Shown: positions 1-8,500, counted from the stretch's first letter. The stretch is DNA of 19,864 nucleotides from Clostridium sp. CAG:273 (GCA_000438355.1 FR901516.1:9642-29505); one strand, 5' to 3'. Numbers and translations are program-made. The notes: generated by a model not told the origin, from the sequence alone.

Positions 1-124
1 TATTTACTTGTTTCATTTGACTTAATTTACTGTTTAAATAAAAATATCCAGTTAAAATTGCTGTAACTATAATAATTATAATTGCTAAAAATATTATTCC
101 TATTATTTTTAACGCTTTTTTCAT
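1..124 (-). CDS. N-terminal fragment of a membrane-anchored protein, possibly LytR-CpsA-Psr family
   Basis: The first 41 codons of a gene that runs off the left edge of the window. The ATG lies at 122-124, with a weak GGGA ribosome site just upstream. The visible protein starts with MKKALK, then has a strongly hydrophobic segment at about residues 7-29 (a signal anchor), then a short linker ending in KLSQMKQVN. A short basic N-terminus, one membrane helix and a Lys/Ser/Gln linker is the usual beginning of LytR-CpsA-Psr wall-polymer ligases, but no catalytic domain is visible, so that is only a guess. A plausible promoter precedes it, separating it from the sortase gene to its right. Confidence 0.6.
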   Translation of the reverse strand, partial: MKKALKIIGIIFLAIIIIIVTAILTGYFYLNSKLSQMKQVN

Positions 125-159
125 TTTTGTTCCCAACTTTCACATAATATACATATTTT

Positions 160-189
160 ATTATATAATATTTAAATATTATTTTACAA
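160..189 (-). promoter_or_regulatory. Candidate promoter of the left-edge membrane protein gene
   Basis: On the minus strand TTGTAA (184-189) is followed after 18 bases by TATAAT (160-165), about 36 bases upstream of the start codon. The region is extremely AT-rich, so chance matches are likely. I see nothing else recognisable in 125-279. Confidence 0.4.
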
Positions 190-279
190 CCTTTTTTCGA
201 TATTTTTTTCGTTTTTTACATTTATTTCTTCAATATAAAACATGTTATTCTATTTAAAAAAGCTCAATCTAATTATCTT

Positions 280-1229
280 CTATTTTTTTCTTCCTACTAC
301 AACAAATCTTCCATCTTCTGTATAATATGAACATGTGGTTAAAGTAATTAATTCATCTCCATATTCTGCTGTTGCATCAATACCATATATAGATGCTTTC
401 TTTATGTTTTTTATAAAATTTTTATATTCTTTCTCATTTTTTGATTGTTGTATTCTTTTTCACTTTCTGAATTCATAAAATTGTAATACTTAAATACATC
501 TTTATTGTTTTTATTATACACTTTTGCTCTAAATACTGCTATAATATCGTACTCAGCATCTTCATTTTCTGTTGTAAACCTTATAATTGGGTGTTCCTTA
601 TAATACTCTTCTTTCACATACTTTGTTAAATCTGTAAACATTTCATTATTAATCATGTAATGACCATATATCATTAAGTTATTTCCTTTAATATCCCAAT
701 TATAGTCACTATCTAAAAAAATTGCTCCTCTTTCTGCATTACCTCCTTTATAATTATGTGTCAAATAAAATTCATTATCTTTTCCTTGCACTACAGGATA
801 ACTTATATGTGTATCTTTTATTTCAATCCATCCTACTATATTTTTATATTCTTTTTTAAGTTTTGCAACTTGTGCCATCCTCTTAATAGATTCCGCTTCC
901 TTTTCCTTTCTAATTTCTTCTGCACTTTTTTCCTGTGCTTTTTGATTTTCTTCATTATTTATGTTGTCTTCATTTTGAATTTTCTTATTATCGTTTTTTT
1001 GTTTTTCACTTTCATTGTTATTCCCATCATTTGTTTTACTGTTTTTGTATTTTTCTTCTATTTCTTTAGCATCTTCTATATCAATTGAGTTTAATAAATC
1101 TCTTTCATTTTCTGCTTCTTTTTTACTTATAAAACTTTTTGCTATATATACACTTGACAAAATTATTAATAATATAAAAATTAAATATAGTATTCTATTG
1201 AAAATTTTATTTTTATTAAATTTTTTCAT
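280..1229 (-). pseudogene. Class B-type sortase, interrupted by a one-base frameshift
   Basis: A membrane-anchored cysteine transpeptidase that would attach sorting-signal proteins to the cell wall. Residues 1-35 hold a basic start and one membrane helix. Residues ~36-125 are a charged Glu/Lys/Asn linker, and the sortase domain begins at ~126 (VGWIEIKDTHISYPVVQG). The catalytic His is in IYGHYM (His190). The initial frame then stops at 411-413. The minus -1 frame carries on with the expected end of the domain, LTTCSYYTEDGRFVVVGRK, including catalytic Cys300 and Arg308, and stops at 280-282. Adding one A to the six-A run at 437-442 would restore a 316-residue protein with His, Cys and Arg all present. 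The break could be a real mutation, phase variation, ribosomal slippage or a sequencing error. The sorted protein immediately to the right is its obvious candidate substrate. The LTTC-SYY and GRF motifs fit class B better than class A. Confidence 0.85.
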
Positions 1230-1330
1230 TATAAACCTAATATTCCTTCCTTACATTTTTTAAGTGATTGTAGTCATAAATTTTAACACACACGTTCTAC
1301 TTAACTTTATATTTGTTTTTTATGTAAATA

Positions 1331-1375
1331 AAGACTGTTAGCATATGTTATATATTTGCTAGCAGTCCTTTTATA
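1331..1375 (-). terminator. Hairpin between surface protein and sortase genes
   Basis: Arms at 1333-1343 (GACTGTTAGCA) and 1357-1367 (TGCTAGCAGTC) pair over 11 positions with one G-T, closing a 13-base loop. On the minus strand the stem is followed by TTTATTT, and on the plus strand by CTTTT, so it could work both ways. It lies downstream of the anchored surface protein and would at least reduce read-through into the sortase gene. Confidence 0.65.
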
Positions 1376-1418
1376 TTTCTAATATAATTAATTAATATCA
1401 TTAATATTTCACAGAGAT

Positions 1419-2552
1419 TTATTTTTCTTCTTTTTTCTTCATATAAACAATTCCAGCTGTTGATGCTATAATTGTTAAAATAGCAAGTCCTAAATAACTT
1501 TCAACACCAGTTTTTGGAACATCATCTTTTTCTTCTTCATTTACTTCTGGCTTTTCTGGTTCTACTGGTTTTTCGTTTTCTATTTTAGTTGTTCTTGCAT
1601 AAATAGTTGTGTCAGTATCTAATTTTGCATTAAAATCAAATGCATTTGTATAGTTTTCATTTGTAAAGAATCCGTCTATTTCATAACCTTCTGGTACTTT
1701 TATATGAGACTTTAGCAATTCTGCTGTAACTGTTGCACCTTTGTCTACAGTTATTTTATTAGAATTTTCTCCTCTAATTAATGTTACAACAACCTTTTGA
1801 ACATCTGTATTGGGTGTTGCACTTTCTGGTATAGCATTTTCTGAAATAACATTATTGTTTTTATCGGTTAATACAACTTTGTCACCAGCTATAACAACTT
1901 TATTTGTTGTATTTTCTGTATTTGTTACTGTAAACTCTGTAAGATGACCATTTGTAGCAGGACGAACTACGTTTTCATTTACATCAGATGTTAGTGTTCC
2001 ATTCATAGTTAATGTCGGATTATTTGTAGCAGATGCACCTTTATCTATCTCTATACCATTATTAGTGTCTGCACCATTAAATCCTAAATGTAAGTCTATT
2101 ACCTCTACATTACCACCATTTACTAAAACTCCACCATATCTAAAACCTACTATTGAGACATTATTTAATATAACAGTTGCGCCATCATATGCTTGTACAC
2201 CATACTTTGGACCATTATTTAAATTTATGTCCTTTAATGTAAGTTTCCCTGCTGCCAATTGAGCTGTAAACATTGTTTGATTTCCAGATGTTGATGTCCA
2301 CTCTGTAGAACCTGCAACAGTATAACCATTACCATCTATTGTAAGTGTTTTTTGAATTACAATTGGCTTTGTTACAGTTATGTTGTTTTGAATTTCAACT
2401 GTACCACCATCATCAACATTTTCTATTGCTGTAATTAAGCTCTCTTCGTCTGTGGCTGTTTCTGTACTAGCAGCATTACTAACAATTGGCATACAAAGTA
2501 ATACTAGCATAGTTAATGTTAAAAATAACACTATTTTAATTGTGTTTTTCAT
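1419..2552 (-). CDS. Sortase-anchored surface protein with beta-helix and InlB-type repeat
   Basis: A secreted, wall-anchored protein of 377 residues. A signal peptide covers residues 1-28 (hydrophobic core, then VSNAA). Residues ~30-230 have the repeating short strands of a right-handed parallel beta-helix (IENVDDGGTVEIQNNITVTKPIVIQKTLTI... style, with Asn-rich turns), as in pectate-lyase-like or Pbh1 adhesins. Residues ~250-320 resemble an InlB/Listeria-Bacteroides repeat (GYEIDGFFTNENYTNAFDFN). A Pro/Glu/Lys spacer leads to the sorting signal VPKTG (345-349), a ~19-residue hydrophobic segment and the tail MKKKEEK. The start is well supported by AGGAGG at 2559-2564, and a candidate promoter lies just upstream. 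The motif has Val in place of the canonical Leu of LPXTG. No catalytic residues are recognisable, so an adhesin or structural role is more likely than an enzyme, but its ligand is unknown. Confidence 0.85.
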   Translation of the reverse strand: MKNTIKIVLFLTLTMLVLLCMPIVSNAASTETATDEESLITAIENVDDGGTVEIQNNITVTKPIVIQKTLTIDGNGYTVAGSTEWTSTSGNQTMFTAQLAAGKLTLKDINLNNGPKYGVQAYDGATVILNNVSIVGFRYGGVLVNGGNVEVIDLHLGFNGADTNNGIEIDKGASATNNPTLTMNGTLTSDVNENVVRPATNGHLTEFTVTNTENTTNKVVIAGDKVVLTDKNNNVISENAIPESATPNTDVQKVVVTLIRGENSNKITVDKGATVTAELLKSHIKVPEGYEIDGFFTNENYTNAFDFNAKLDTDTTIYARTTKIENEKPVEPEKPEVNEEEKDDVPKTGVESYLGLAILTIIASTAGIVYMKKKEEK

Positions 2553-2600
2553 TTTAAACCTCCTAAATTGTATTTTATAGTAACCTTATTAAAATTAGTT

Positions 2601-2628
2601 TTACTATATTTATAATTTATTTTGTCAA
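2601..2628 (-). promoter_or_regulatory. Candidate promoter of the anchored surface protein
   Basis: A perfect -35 TTGACA (2623-2628, minus strand) is followed after 16 bases by TAGTAA (2601-2606). A TATAGT overlaps this with a shorter spacer. The consensus -35 is convincing and the -10 is weak. It lies about 50 bases upstream of the start codon. Confidence 0.5.
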
Positions 2629-2695
2629 TTTTTTTGTTTTTTATTTATCTTTTCAAAATTAAAATTTTCCAAATTAAATAGTATATCTTTTCCAT

Positions 2696-2788
2696 AAAAA
2701 AGGAGATACTGTATTTGAAATGTACCATAAAGTTAAACTTTTTATCTAACTTTTTTTGGTTCAATTCAATTAGTATCTCTGTATCTCT
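2696..2788 (-). terminator. Long imperfect hairpin after the small membrane protein gene
   Basis: Outer arms GAGATACT (2703-2710) and AGTATCTC (2772-2779) enclose a nested stem AAAGTTA (2729-2735) / TAACTTT (2747-2753), with further pairing ACC/GGT and TTGAA/TTCAA between them. On the minus strand the outer stem is followed by CTTTTTT (2696-2702), which suits termination of the 2804-3157 gene. The plus strand also ends in a T-run. The right arm lies in a tandem duplication of GTATCTCT (2773-2780, 2781-2788). Confidence 0.6.
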
Positions 2789-2803
2789 TTTTAATTAATT
2801 TAT

Positions 2804-3157
2804 TTAATATAACATTTCATGAGCACTCATTATACCAAATGTTCCAATTCCCACAGCAACAAATATTGCTATCATTATAATAACTAATAAAGCTACAATA
2901 AAATATGACCTAGCATAATTTTTTCTGTTAATGTTTGAATTGTCAAATGCATAAATAATTAAGAATATCCATCCTATAATTGGTATTGCAAAAAGGATGT
3001 TATAACCAAAGTATGCCCATGGTGAAAGTGGTCTATAGTATGGTGGAATACTTGGATCGTTTTTGTAATTATAGTTAGGATTTGGATTTTGGTTGAAATT
3101 ACCATTTTGATTGTAATTTCCATTTGAAACATTGTTAGCATTATTATTTTGGTTCAT
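2804..3157 (-). CDS. Small Asn-rich membrane protein of unknown function
   Basis: A 117-residue protein. Residues 1-34 are almost entirely Asn with Gln, Gly, Tyr and Pro. A short Pro/Tyr segment (PSIPPYYRPLSPW) follows, then two predicted membrane helices at about 47-71 and 84-109, joined by a short polar loop with NINRKNYARSYF. The layout, a low-complexity Asn/Pro N-terminus on a two-helix module, recurs among small uncharacterised Gram-positive membrane proteins, but I do not recognise a named family. The ribosome site (GGGGGAG) is strong, so the gene is probably real. It follows pyruvate phosphate dikinase by 55 bases and has its own candidate promoter, so a functional link with that enzyme is not implied. 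Confidence 0.75.
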   Translation of the reverse strand: MNQNNNANNVSNGNYNQNGNFNQNPNPNYNYKNDPSIPPYYRPLSPWAYFGYNILFAIPIIGWIFLIIYAFDNSNINRKNYARSYFIVALLVIIMIAIFVAVGIGTFGIMSAHEMLY

Positions 3158-3180
3158 ATTTTTCTCCCCCTTTTATTATA

Positions 3181-3209
3181 TCTATAATTATTGTTAGTTA
3201 ATATAACAA
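3181..3209 (-). promoter_or_regulatory. Candidate promoter of the small membrane protein
   Basis: TTGTTA (3204-3209) and TATAGA (3181-3186) are separated by 17 bases on the minus strand. A second TATAAT lies just downstream. The -35 box doubles as one arm of a 6-bp TTGTTA/TAACAA inverted repeat, which may also weakly terminate ppdK transcription. Confidence 0.4.
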
Positions 3210-3212
3210 ATA

Positions 3213-5837
3213 TTATCTAGGATTTTTAATTGCTGCTTGTGCTGCTGCTAAGCGTGCTATAGGAACTCTAAATGGTGAGCATGATACATAAGTTAATCCA
3301 ACATTATGACAAAATTCTACTGTTGGTGGATTTCCTCCGTGTTCACCGCAAATACCAAGTTTTATATCTGGTCTTGTTTTCTTTCCTAAGTCAACTGCCA
3401 TTTTAACTAATTTGCCTACACCTTTTTGGTCTATTTTTGCAAATGGATCGAATTCATAAATTTTCTTTTCATAATATGCATCTAAAAATTTTCCTGCATC
3501 ATCACGGCTAAATCCAAATGTCATTTGTGTTAAATCATTTGTACCAAATGAGAAAAATTCAGCTTCTGTAGCAATTTCATCTGCTGTTAATGCTGCTCTA
3601 GGTATTTCTATCATTGTTCCTACATGATATTCTAATTCTACTCCTGCATTTGCAATTTCTTTATCTGCTGTTTCTGTAATTATATCTTTAACATATTTTA
3701 ACTCTTTTAATTCTCCTGCAAGAGGTATCATAATTTCTGGAACTACATTCATTCCTTCTTTATTAACATTTATAGCAGCTTGAATAATAGCTTTAGTTTG
3801 CATAGCACCTATTTCTGGATATGTTACATCCAATCTGCATCCACGGTGTCCCATCATAGGGTTAAATTCATGTAATCCAACAACAATGTTTTTAAGCTCG
3901 TCAAATGTCATGCCCATGTCGTTTGCAAGTTGAGCAATTTCTTCGTCTGTATGTGGTAAAAATTCATGTAATGGAGGATCTAATAGTCTTATTGTTACAG
4001 GATATCCTTTCATTGATTTATATAACCCTTCAAAGTCTTCTCTTTGCATTGGTAGTAGCTTATCCAATGCTTTTTCTCTTTGTTCTACTGTTTTAGATAC
4101 TATCATTTCTCTTATAGCTGCAATTCTTTCTGGTGCAAAAAACATATGCTCTGTTCTACATAAACCAATTCCTTCTGCTCCAAATTTATATGCTGTTACT
4201 GCATCTCTTGGAATATCTGCATTTGCTCTTACTCCCATTTGTCTATATTGGTCTGCCCAATTCATTAGCTTTTCAAAATTTCCTGAAATTGAAGGCTCTT
4301 CTGTTTCTATTCTTTCTCCATATACATTTCCTGTTGAGCCATCTAAAGAAATATAATCTCCTTCATGGTACACATTTCCTTCTGAATCTGTAAATATTTT
4401 TTCTTTTTCATTTATTGAAACTCCATCACATCCTGATACACAACATGTTCCCATTCCTCTTGCAACAACTGCTGCATGTGATGTCATACCACCTCTTAAA
4501 GTTAAAACACCGTGACATACATTCATTCCGTCTATATCTTCTGGTGATGTTTCAAGCCTTACCAAGATTAAATCTTTTTCTCCTTCGTCATGTTTTCTTA
4601 CTGCATCTTCTGCTGTAAATACAATTTTACCTGTTGCAGCTCCTGGAGAAGCAGCTAATCCTTTTGCAATAACTTTTGCAGCTGTTAATTTTTCTTGATT
4701 AAATACTGGATGCAATAATTGTTCTAATTGATTTGGTTCTACTCTTAAAACAGCTTCTTTTTCTGTTACCATACCTTCGTTTACTAAGTCAACTGCAATT
4801 CTTAAAGCTGCTGTTGCTGTTCTTTTTCCATTTCTTGTTTGTAAGAAATATAATTTTCCTCTTTCTATTGTAAATTCCATATCTTGCATATCTTTATAAT
4901 GCTCTTCTAATTTACGAGAATACATTACAAAGTCATCATATGCTTGTTTATTTACTTCTGCTAATGTTTCTATTGGCTGTGGAGTTCTAATTCCTGCAAC
5001 AACATCTTCTCCTTGTGCATTCATTAAATATTCACCAAATAATTTATTTTCTCCTGTTGCTGGATTACGAGTAAATGCAACACCTGTTCCGCAGTCATCT
5101 CCCATATTCCCAAAAACCATTTCTTGTACATTTACTGCTGTTCCCCAATCTCCTGGTATATCATTTAATCTTCTATAAGTAATTGCTCTTGGATTATTCC
5201 ATGAACGAAATACAGCTTTTACAGACTCTATTAATTGTGCTTGTGGCTCTTGTGGAAATTCCTCGTTTATGTGTGTTTTGTAAATTTCCTTAAATACACT
5301 AATTAACTGTTTTAAATCATTTGCATCTAATTCTGTATCTTGTTTAACACCCTTAGCTGCTTTTATCTTATCTATTTCTTCCTCAAATAATTTTTTTGGT
5401 ACCTCTTTTACAACATCACTATACATTTGAATAAATCTTCTATAGCTATCATATGCAAATCTCTCATTTTTTTGCGCAATAGCTTCTACAACTTTATCAT
5501 TTATACCTAAGTTTAATATTGTATCCATCATACCTGGCATAGATGCTCTAGCTCCTGAGCGAACTGAAACTAATAGTGGATTTTCTACATCTCCAAACTT
5601 TTTGCCAGAGATATTCTCTAGTTCTTTTAATGCTGAAAAAATTTGATTTAATACTTCATCTGATATTGTTTCTTTATCTTCATAATATTTTATACATGCT
5701 TCTGTTGTAACTGTAAATCCTTGAGGTATAGGAAGACCAAGGTTTGTCATCTCTGCTAAATTTGCACCTTTACCTCCTAATAGTTCTCTCATTGAAGCAT
5801 TTCCTTCTTTAAATAAATATACATATTTTTTGTCCAT
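3213..5837 (-). CDS. ppdK: Pyruvate, phosphate dikinase
   Basis: A cytoplasmic enzyme interconverting pyruvate, ATP and phosphate with phosphoenolpyruvate, AMP and pyrophosphate. In anaerobes it often replaces or bypasses pyruvate kinase. The 874 residues match the family length of about 870-880. The ATP-grasp nucleotide-binding region spans about 1-340 (GGKGANLAEM at 21-30, SVRSGARASMPGMMDT at ~91-106). The phosphohistidine domain carries GGMTSHAAVVARG with His454. The C-terminal PEP/pyruvate barrel has GLCRTEHMFF, GTNDLTQ and GICGEHGGNP with catalytic Cys830. All key residues are intact. The ATG has an ideal AAGGAGG ribosome site. It lies 66 bases after the flippase gene. The nearby manganese pyrophosphatase (ppaC) acts on pyrophosphate, a product in the PEP-forming direction, though it is not in the same operon. 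Confidence 0.97.
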   Translation of the reverse strand: MDKKYVYLFKEGNASMRELLGGKGANLAEMTNLGLPIPQGFTVTTEACIKYYEDKETISDEVLNQIFSALKELENISGKKFGDVENPLLVSVRSGARASMPGMMDTILNLGINDKVVEAIAQKNERFAYDSYRRFIQMYSDVVKEVPKKLFEEEIDKIKAAKGVKQDTELDANDLKQLISVFKEIYKTHINEEFPQEPQAQLIESVKAVFRSWNNPRAITYRRLNDIPGDWGTAVNVQEMVFGNMGDDCGTGVAFTRNPATGENKLFGEYLMNAQGEDVVAGIRTPQPIETLAEVNKQAYDDFVMYSRKLEEHYKDMQDMEFTIERGKLYFLQTRNGKRTATAALRIAVDLVNEGMVTEKEAVLRVEPNQLEQLLHPVFNQEKLTAAKVIAKGLAASPGAATGKIVFTAEDAVRKHDEGEKDLILVRLETSPEDIDGMNVCHGVLTLRGGMTSHAAVVARGMGTCCVSGCDGVSINEKEKIFTDSEGNVYHEGDYISLDGSTGNVYGERIETEEPSISGNFEKLMNWADQYRQMGVRANADIPRDAVTAYKFGAEGIGLCRTEHMFFAPERIAAIREMIVSKTVEQREKALDKLLPMQREDFEGLYKSMKGYPVTIRLLDPPLHEFLPHTDEEIAQLANDMGMTFDELKNIVVGLHEFNPMMGHRGCRLDVTYPEIGAMQTKAIIQAAINVNKEGMNVVPEIMIPLAGELKELKYVKDIITETADKEIANAGVELEYHVGTMIEIPRAALTADEIATEAEFFSFGTNDLTQMTFGFSRDDAGKFLDAYYEKKIYEFDPFAKIDQKGVGKLVKMAVDLGKKTRPDIKLGICGEHGGNPPTVEFCHNVGLTYVSCSPFRVPIARLAAAQAAIKNPR

Positions 5838-5903
5838 TGTTTCCTCCTTAAATAAATTTAATATCTATACATAACATGCGTAAAAAAGCACATATTATAC
5901 ATA

Positions 5904-8348
5904 CTATTTCATATGTTTCGGCTTATGATGTTTACCTAATTTATTGTTTTTATTTCTTCTTATTGATGATTTTCTTTTAATGTTCTCTAATTCTTCATTA
6001 TTATCCTTGTCAAAATAAGATTTTGGTTTATTATTATCTTGTTCATAATATTCTTGTTCATCTAACAAATCTTTTTGATTATATTTTATCTTACATTCCT
6101 CTGGCTCTATAATTTTCGGTTCTATAAAGCCATCATCTTCTTCATAATCATTAAATTTTAAATTTTTATAAGTGATTATTTCACTTGTATCTTCTATTTT
6201 ATTTTCGCTTATTCTATCTTCTTCTATTTTACTTATTTTATCTTTATTTGTTTTGCTTTCAGTTACTGTATTTTCATTTGTTTTATTTTCAATTACTTCA
6301 TTTTCTTTTGAAACTATTTCGTTAAATTCTTGTTCATCATTTTCTTTTAATAAAGCATTTTCTGCATTACTATATAAATTGTGTTCACTAATATTTTCAT
6401 TATTGTATAAATTTTGTTTATTATGTTTTTTAGTTTTATTTACTAATTCTTCAATATCTTCGGCCCTTATTCTATTATTATTGTCTAATGCTAGCTTAAT
6501 TTCTGCAATATTTAGTGGCTGTGTATTTTCCATATTTATATTAGTTGAATTTATCATAGTTTCTCTTGTTTGATTTTCAATGTCTTTAGTATACAAATCT
6601 TGGAACGAAAAATCTGTATTTCTTAAAGTATCATTTTCTTGATTTTCCATTTCCTCGTTTTCCATATATTTGTTATTTGATGAATAGCTGCTTTCTTCTG
6701 CATAGCAATCTTCTTTATATATTCCTATTTTTACTAATATTGGATATACTTTACTTCCAAAAGGTATCATTAAAATGTCTTCTTTTTTTAACGATTTTGT
6801 TAATAATATCATAGCCACATAAATTAATGCACCACAAAGTATTGATATAATTGTTGCAATATTTCCATTAATTACTTTAGAAAGTCCTGCATTTATAAAA
6901 TATACAAATACTCCCATTGTAACAGCTGCTATAATTGGTTTTACAATATTGTTTTTTAATTTCAAATTCAATCTTATACTTTTTCTTAAGCTTGTAAAAC
7001 AAATTGTAAATGCTACAACTTGACATACAATTGAGCTTATTCCTGCCCCTATTATTCCCATGTTTGGGTTACTAATTAATACTATATTTAATATAAATTT
7101 AATTAATGCTCCAACTGCTAGAGCAATTGCAGGAGTTTTAGTTTTGTTTAATCCATATAGTCCTCCATTAATTGTTTGGCTTAATGCTATAAATATCATC
7201 GAAATAGAATATAGCATTAAAATATTCGCTCCATCAGAAGCTGTTGGATAAATTAAGTTTAATATTGGTTGCGCTAGTGCAATAAAACCTGCAGCACAAG
7301 GTAAAACTATTATAAGTGATGAAAATAGTGAAAAGCTTAATCTTTTAGAAGCTGTTTTATAATCTTTTTTTGCAATTGCTGCTGCAATAGCTGGAGTAAG
7401 TGCTGTAGAAAACGCCACATTTATTGCTACTGGAAGTCCTACTAAAGTATCCATTTTTGCCAGAATACCAGTCATATTCATTGCATATGCTTCCAGTGCC
7501 TCTTTTCCCCCTGTAATTATTGATGCAAATGCAGTTTGAATACATCTACTAACTGTTGAAGAATCTATTATTGGATTTACAACAGATATAACAGAACTAA
7601 TTGTAATTGGTATAGACATTGCTAAGATTGCTTTTAATAATTGCCCATTTGTTTTATTTCTTTCTGGTGAAATTTGTTTTTTGCTTACTCTTATTTTTCT
7701 TCTCTTATAATACAAGATTAAATACATAAATGTAATTATAATAGCAAGAGTTGAAGATAAATTCCCTCCAGCTGCCATTATATAAGGTTCTTTACCTATT
7801 AATGCATATACAAATGTTATAGATAAAACACAATTAAAAAATTGCTCTAAAATCTGTGATGCACTTGTTGGTTTCATGTCATTTTGTCCTGCGAAATATC
7901 CTCTAAATACTGCAGATGCTGCTACAAATACTATTGCAGGTGCTAAAACTTGCATTACATATTTTACATCTGGTACATTAAATACTAGTGTTGCTATTGG
8001 CTCTGCTGCAAAAAACAATAATAAAGAGAATACTAATCCTAGACTTACAAAAAATGTCATACTTATTTTAAAAATTCTTTGTGCACCTTTATTGTCTCCT
8101 ATTGCTATTCTCTCGGAAACCATTTTGGAAACAACACTTGGAATTCCTATAGATGAAAGCGCTAAAAGTAGCGAATAAATTTGATATCCAGTAGAATAAT
8201 AACCAAGTCCAGTATTTCCAAAACCTTCTGCATTTGTAATTACAAGTCTATATATTAAACCTAATAATTTTACAGATATTTGCGCAAACATTAATATTAA
8301 AACGTTTTTCATAAATGAAGCGCCTTTTTGTTTTACTGCTTTTCTCAA
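5904..8348 (-). CDS. SpoVB/MurJ-like polysaccharide flippase with long charged C-terminal tail
   Basis: A membrane transporter of the MOP superfamily. Relatives flip lipid-linked wall or polysaccharide precursors (MurJ, SpoVB, Wzx types). Residues ~14-545 are the polytopic core, opening with SFMKNVLILMFAQISVKLLGLIYR and GLGYYSTGYQIYSLLLALSSIGIPSVVSKMV, which is typical of SpoVB-like members. The remaining ~265 residues are unusual: a Glu/Asn/Lys-rich, probably disordered tail with short helical patches (IAEIKLALDNNNRIRAEDIEELVNK), ending in a basic cluster SSIRRNKNNKLGKHHKPKHMK. Family members are normally about 500-550 residues. The start is TTG at 8346-8348, chosen because GGAAG lies at proper spacing. 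The internal ATG (residue 13) has no good ribosome site. Substrate specificity cannot be assigned. The ATP-grasp gene upstream suggests wall or surface polysaccharide work. Confidence 0.88.
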   Translation of the reverse strand: MRKAVKQKGASFMKNVLILMFAQISVKLLGLIYRLVITNAEGFGNTGLGYYSTGYQIYSLLLALSSIGIPSVVSKMVSERIAIGDNKGAQRIFKISMTFFVSLGLVFSLLLFFAAEPIATLVFNVPDVKYVMQVLAPAIVFVAASAVFRGYFAGQNDMKPTSASQILEQFFNCVLSITFVYALIGKEPYIMAAGGNLSSTLAIIITFMYLILYYKRRKIRVSKKQISPERNKTNGQLLKAILAMSIPITISSVISVVNPIIDSSTVSRCIQTAFASIITGGKEALEAYAMNMTGILAKMDTLVGLPVAINVAFSTALTPAIAAAIAKKDYKTASKRLSFSLFSSLIIVLPCAAGFIALAQPILNLIYPTASDGANILMLYSISMIFIALSQTINGGLYGLNKTKTPAIALAVGALIKFILNIVLISNPNMGIIGAGISSIVCQVVAFTICFTSLRKSIRLNLKLKNNIVKPIIAAVTMGVFVYFINAGLSKVINGNIATIISILCGALIYVAMILLTKSLKKEDILMIPFGSKVYPILVKIGIYKEDCYAEESSYSSNNKYMENEEMENQENDTLRNTDFSFQDLYTKDIENQTRETMINSTNINMENTQPLNIAEIKLALDNNNRIRAEDIEELVNKTKKHNKQNLYNNENISEHNLYSNAENALLKENDEQEFNEIVSKENEVIENKTNENTVTESKTNKDKISKIEEDRISENKIEDTSEIITYKNLKFNDYEEDDGFIEPKIIEPEECKIKYNQKDLLDEQEYYEQDNNKPKSYFDKDNNEELENIKRKSSIRRNKNNKLGKHHKPKHMK

Positions 8349-8447
8349 AATTTTCTTCCTTTCGTATAATTATGCACTAAATTATATATAAGTTAATTCA
8401 TATCCTAACATATATACAATAACTTACAATAATTGTTATTAATTCTT

Positions 8448-8480
8448 TATACTAAATTTAATAATTTAGTATATTTTTTA
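8448..8480 (+). terminator. Perfect hairpin with T-tract facing the plus strand
   Basis: Arms TATACTAAATT (8448-8458) and AATTTAGTATA (8463-8473) are perfect complements around a 4-base loop. TTTTTT follows on the plus strand (8474-8479), while on the minus strand the stem is followed by AAGAATTAA, with no T-tract. The flanking genes are both on the minus strand, so as an intrinsic terminator it faces antisense transcription. It may still act as a 3' stabilising hairpin for the ATP-grasp mRNA. Nothing else is recognised in 8349-8500. Confidence 0.55.
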
Positions 8481-8500
8481 TAATTTCAATAAATAAGATC

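Noticed and set aside
756..1263. Plus-strand open frames rich in Phe and Leu opposite the sortase gene
   Set aside because: They are antisense to the Lys/Glu-rich sortase linker, lack ribosome sites and show only the Phe/Ile/Leu bias expected from that.
2553..2803. Riboswitch or T-box upstream of the anchored surface protein
   Set aside because: The leader is short and AT-only, with no conserved aptamer core. The only structure is the nested hairpin belonging to the neighbouring gene's 3' end.
6172..6573. A 133-codon plus-strand frame opposite the flippase tail
   Set aside because: Ser/Phe/Leu composition is the complement of the Glu/Asn/Lys tail. No ribosome site or family resemblance.
7357..7545. 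Short minus-strand frame within the flippase gene
   Set aside because: It is an alternative frame of a well-supported membrane protein gene and has no start signal of its own.
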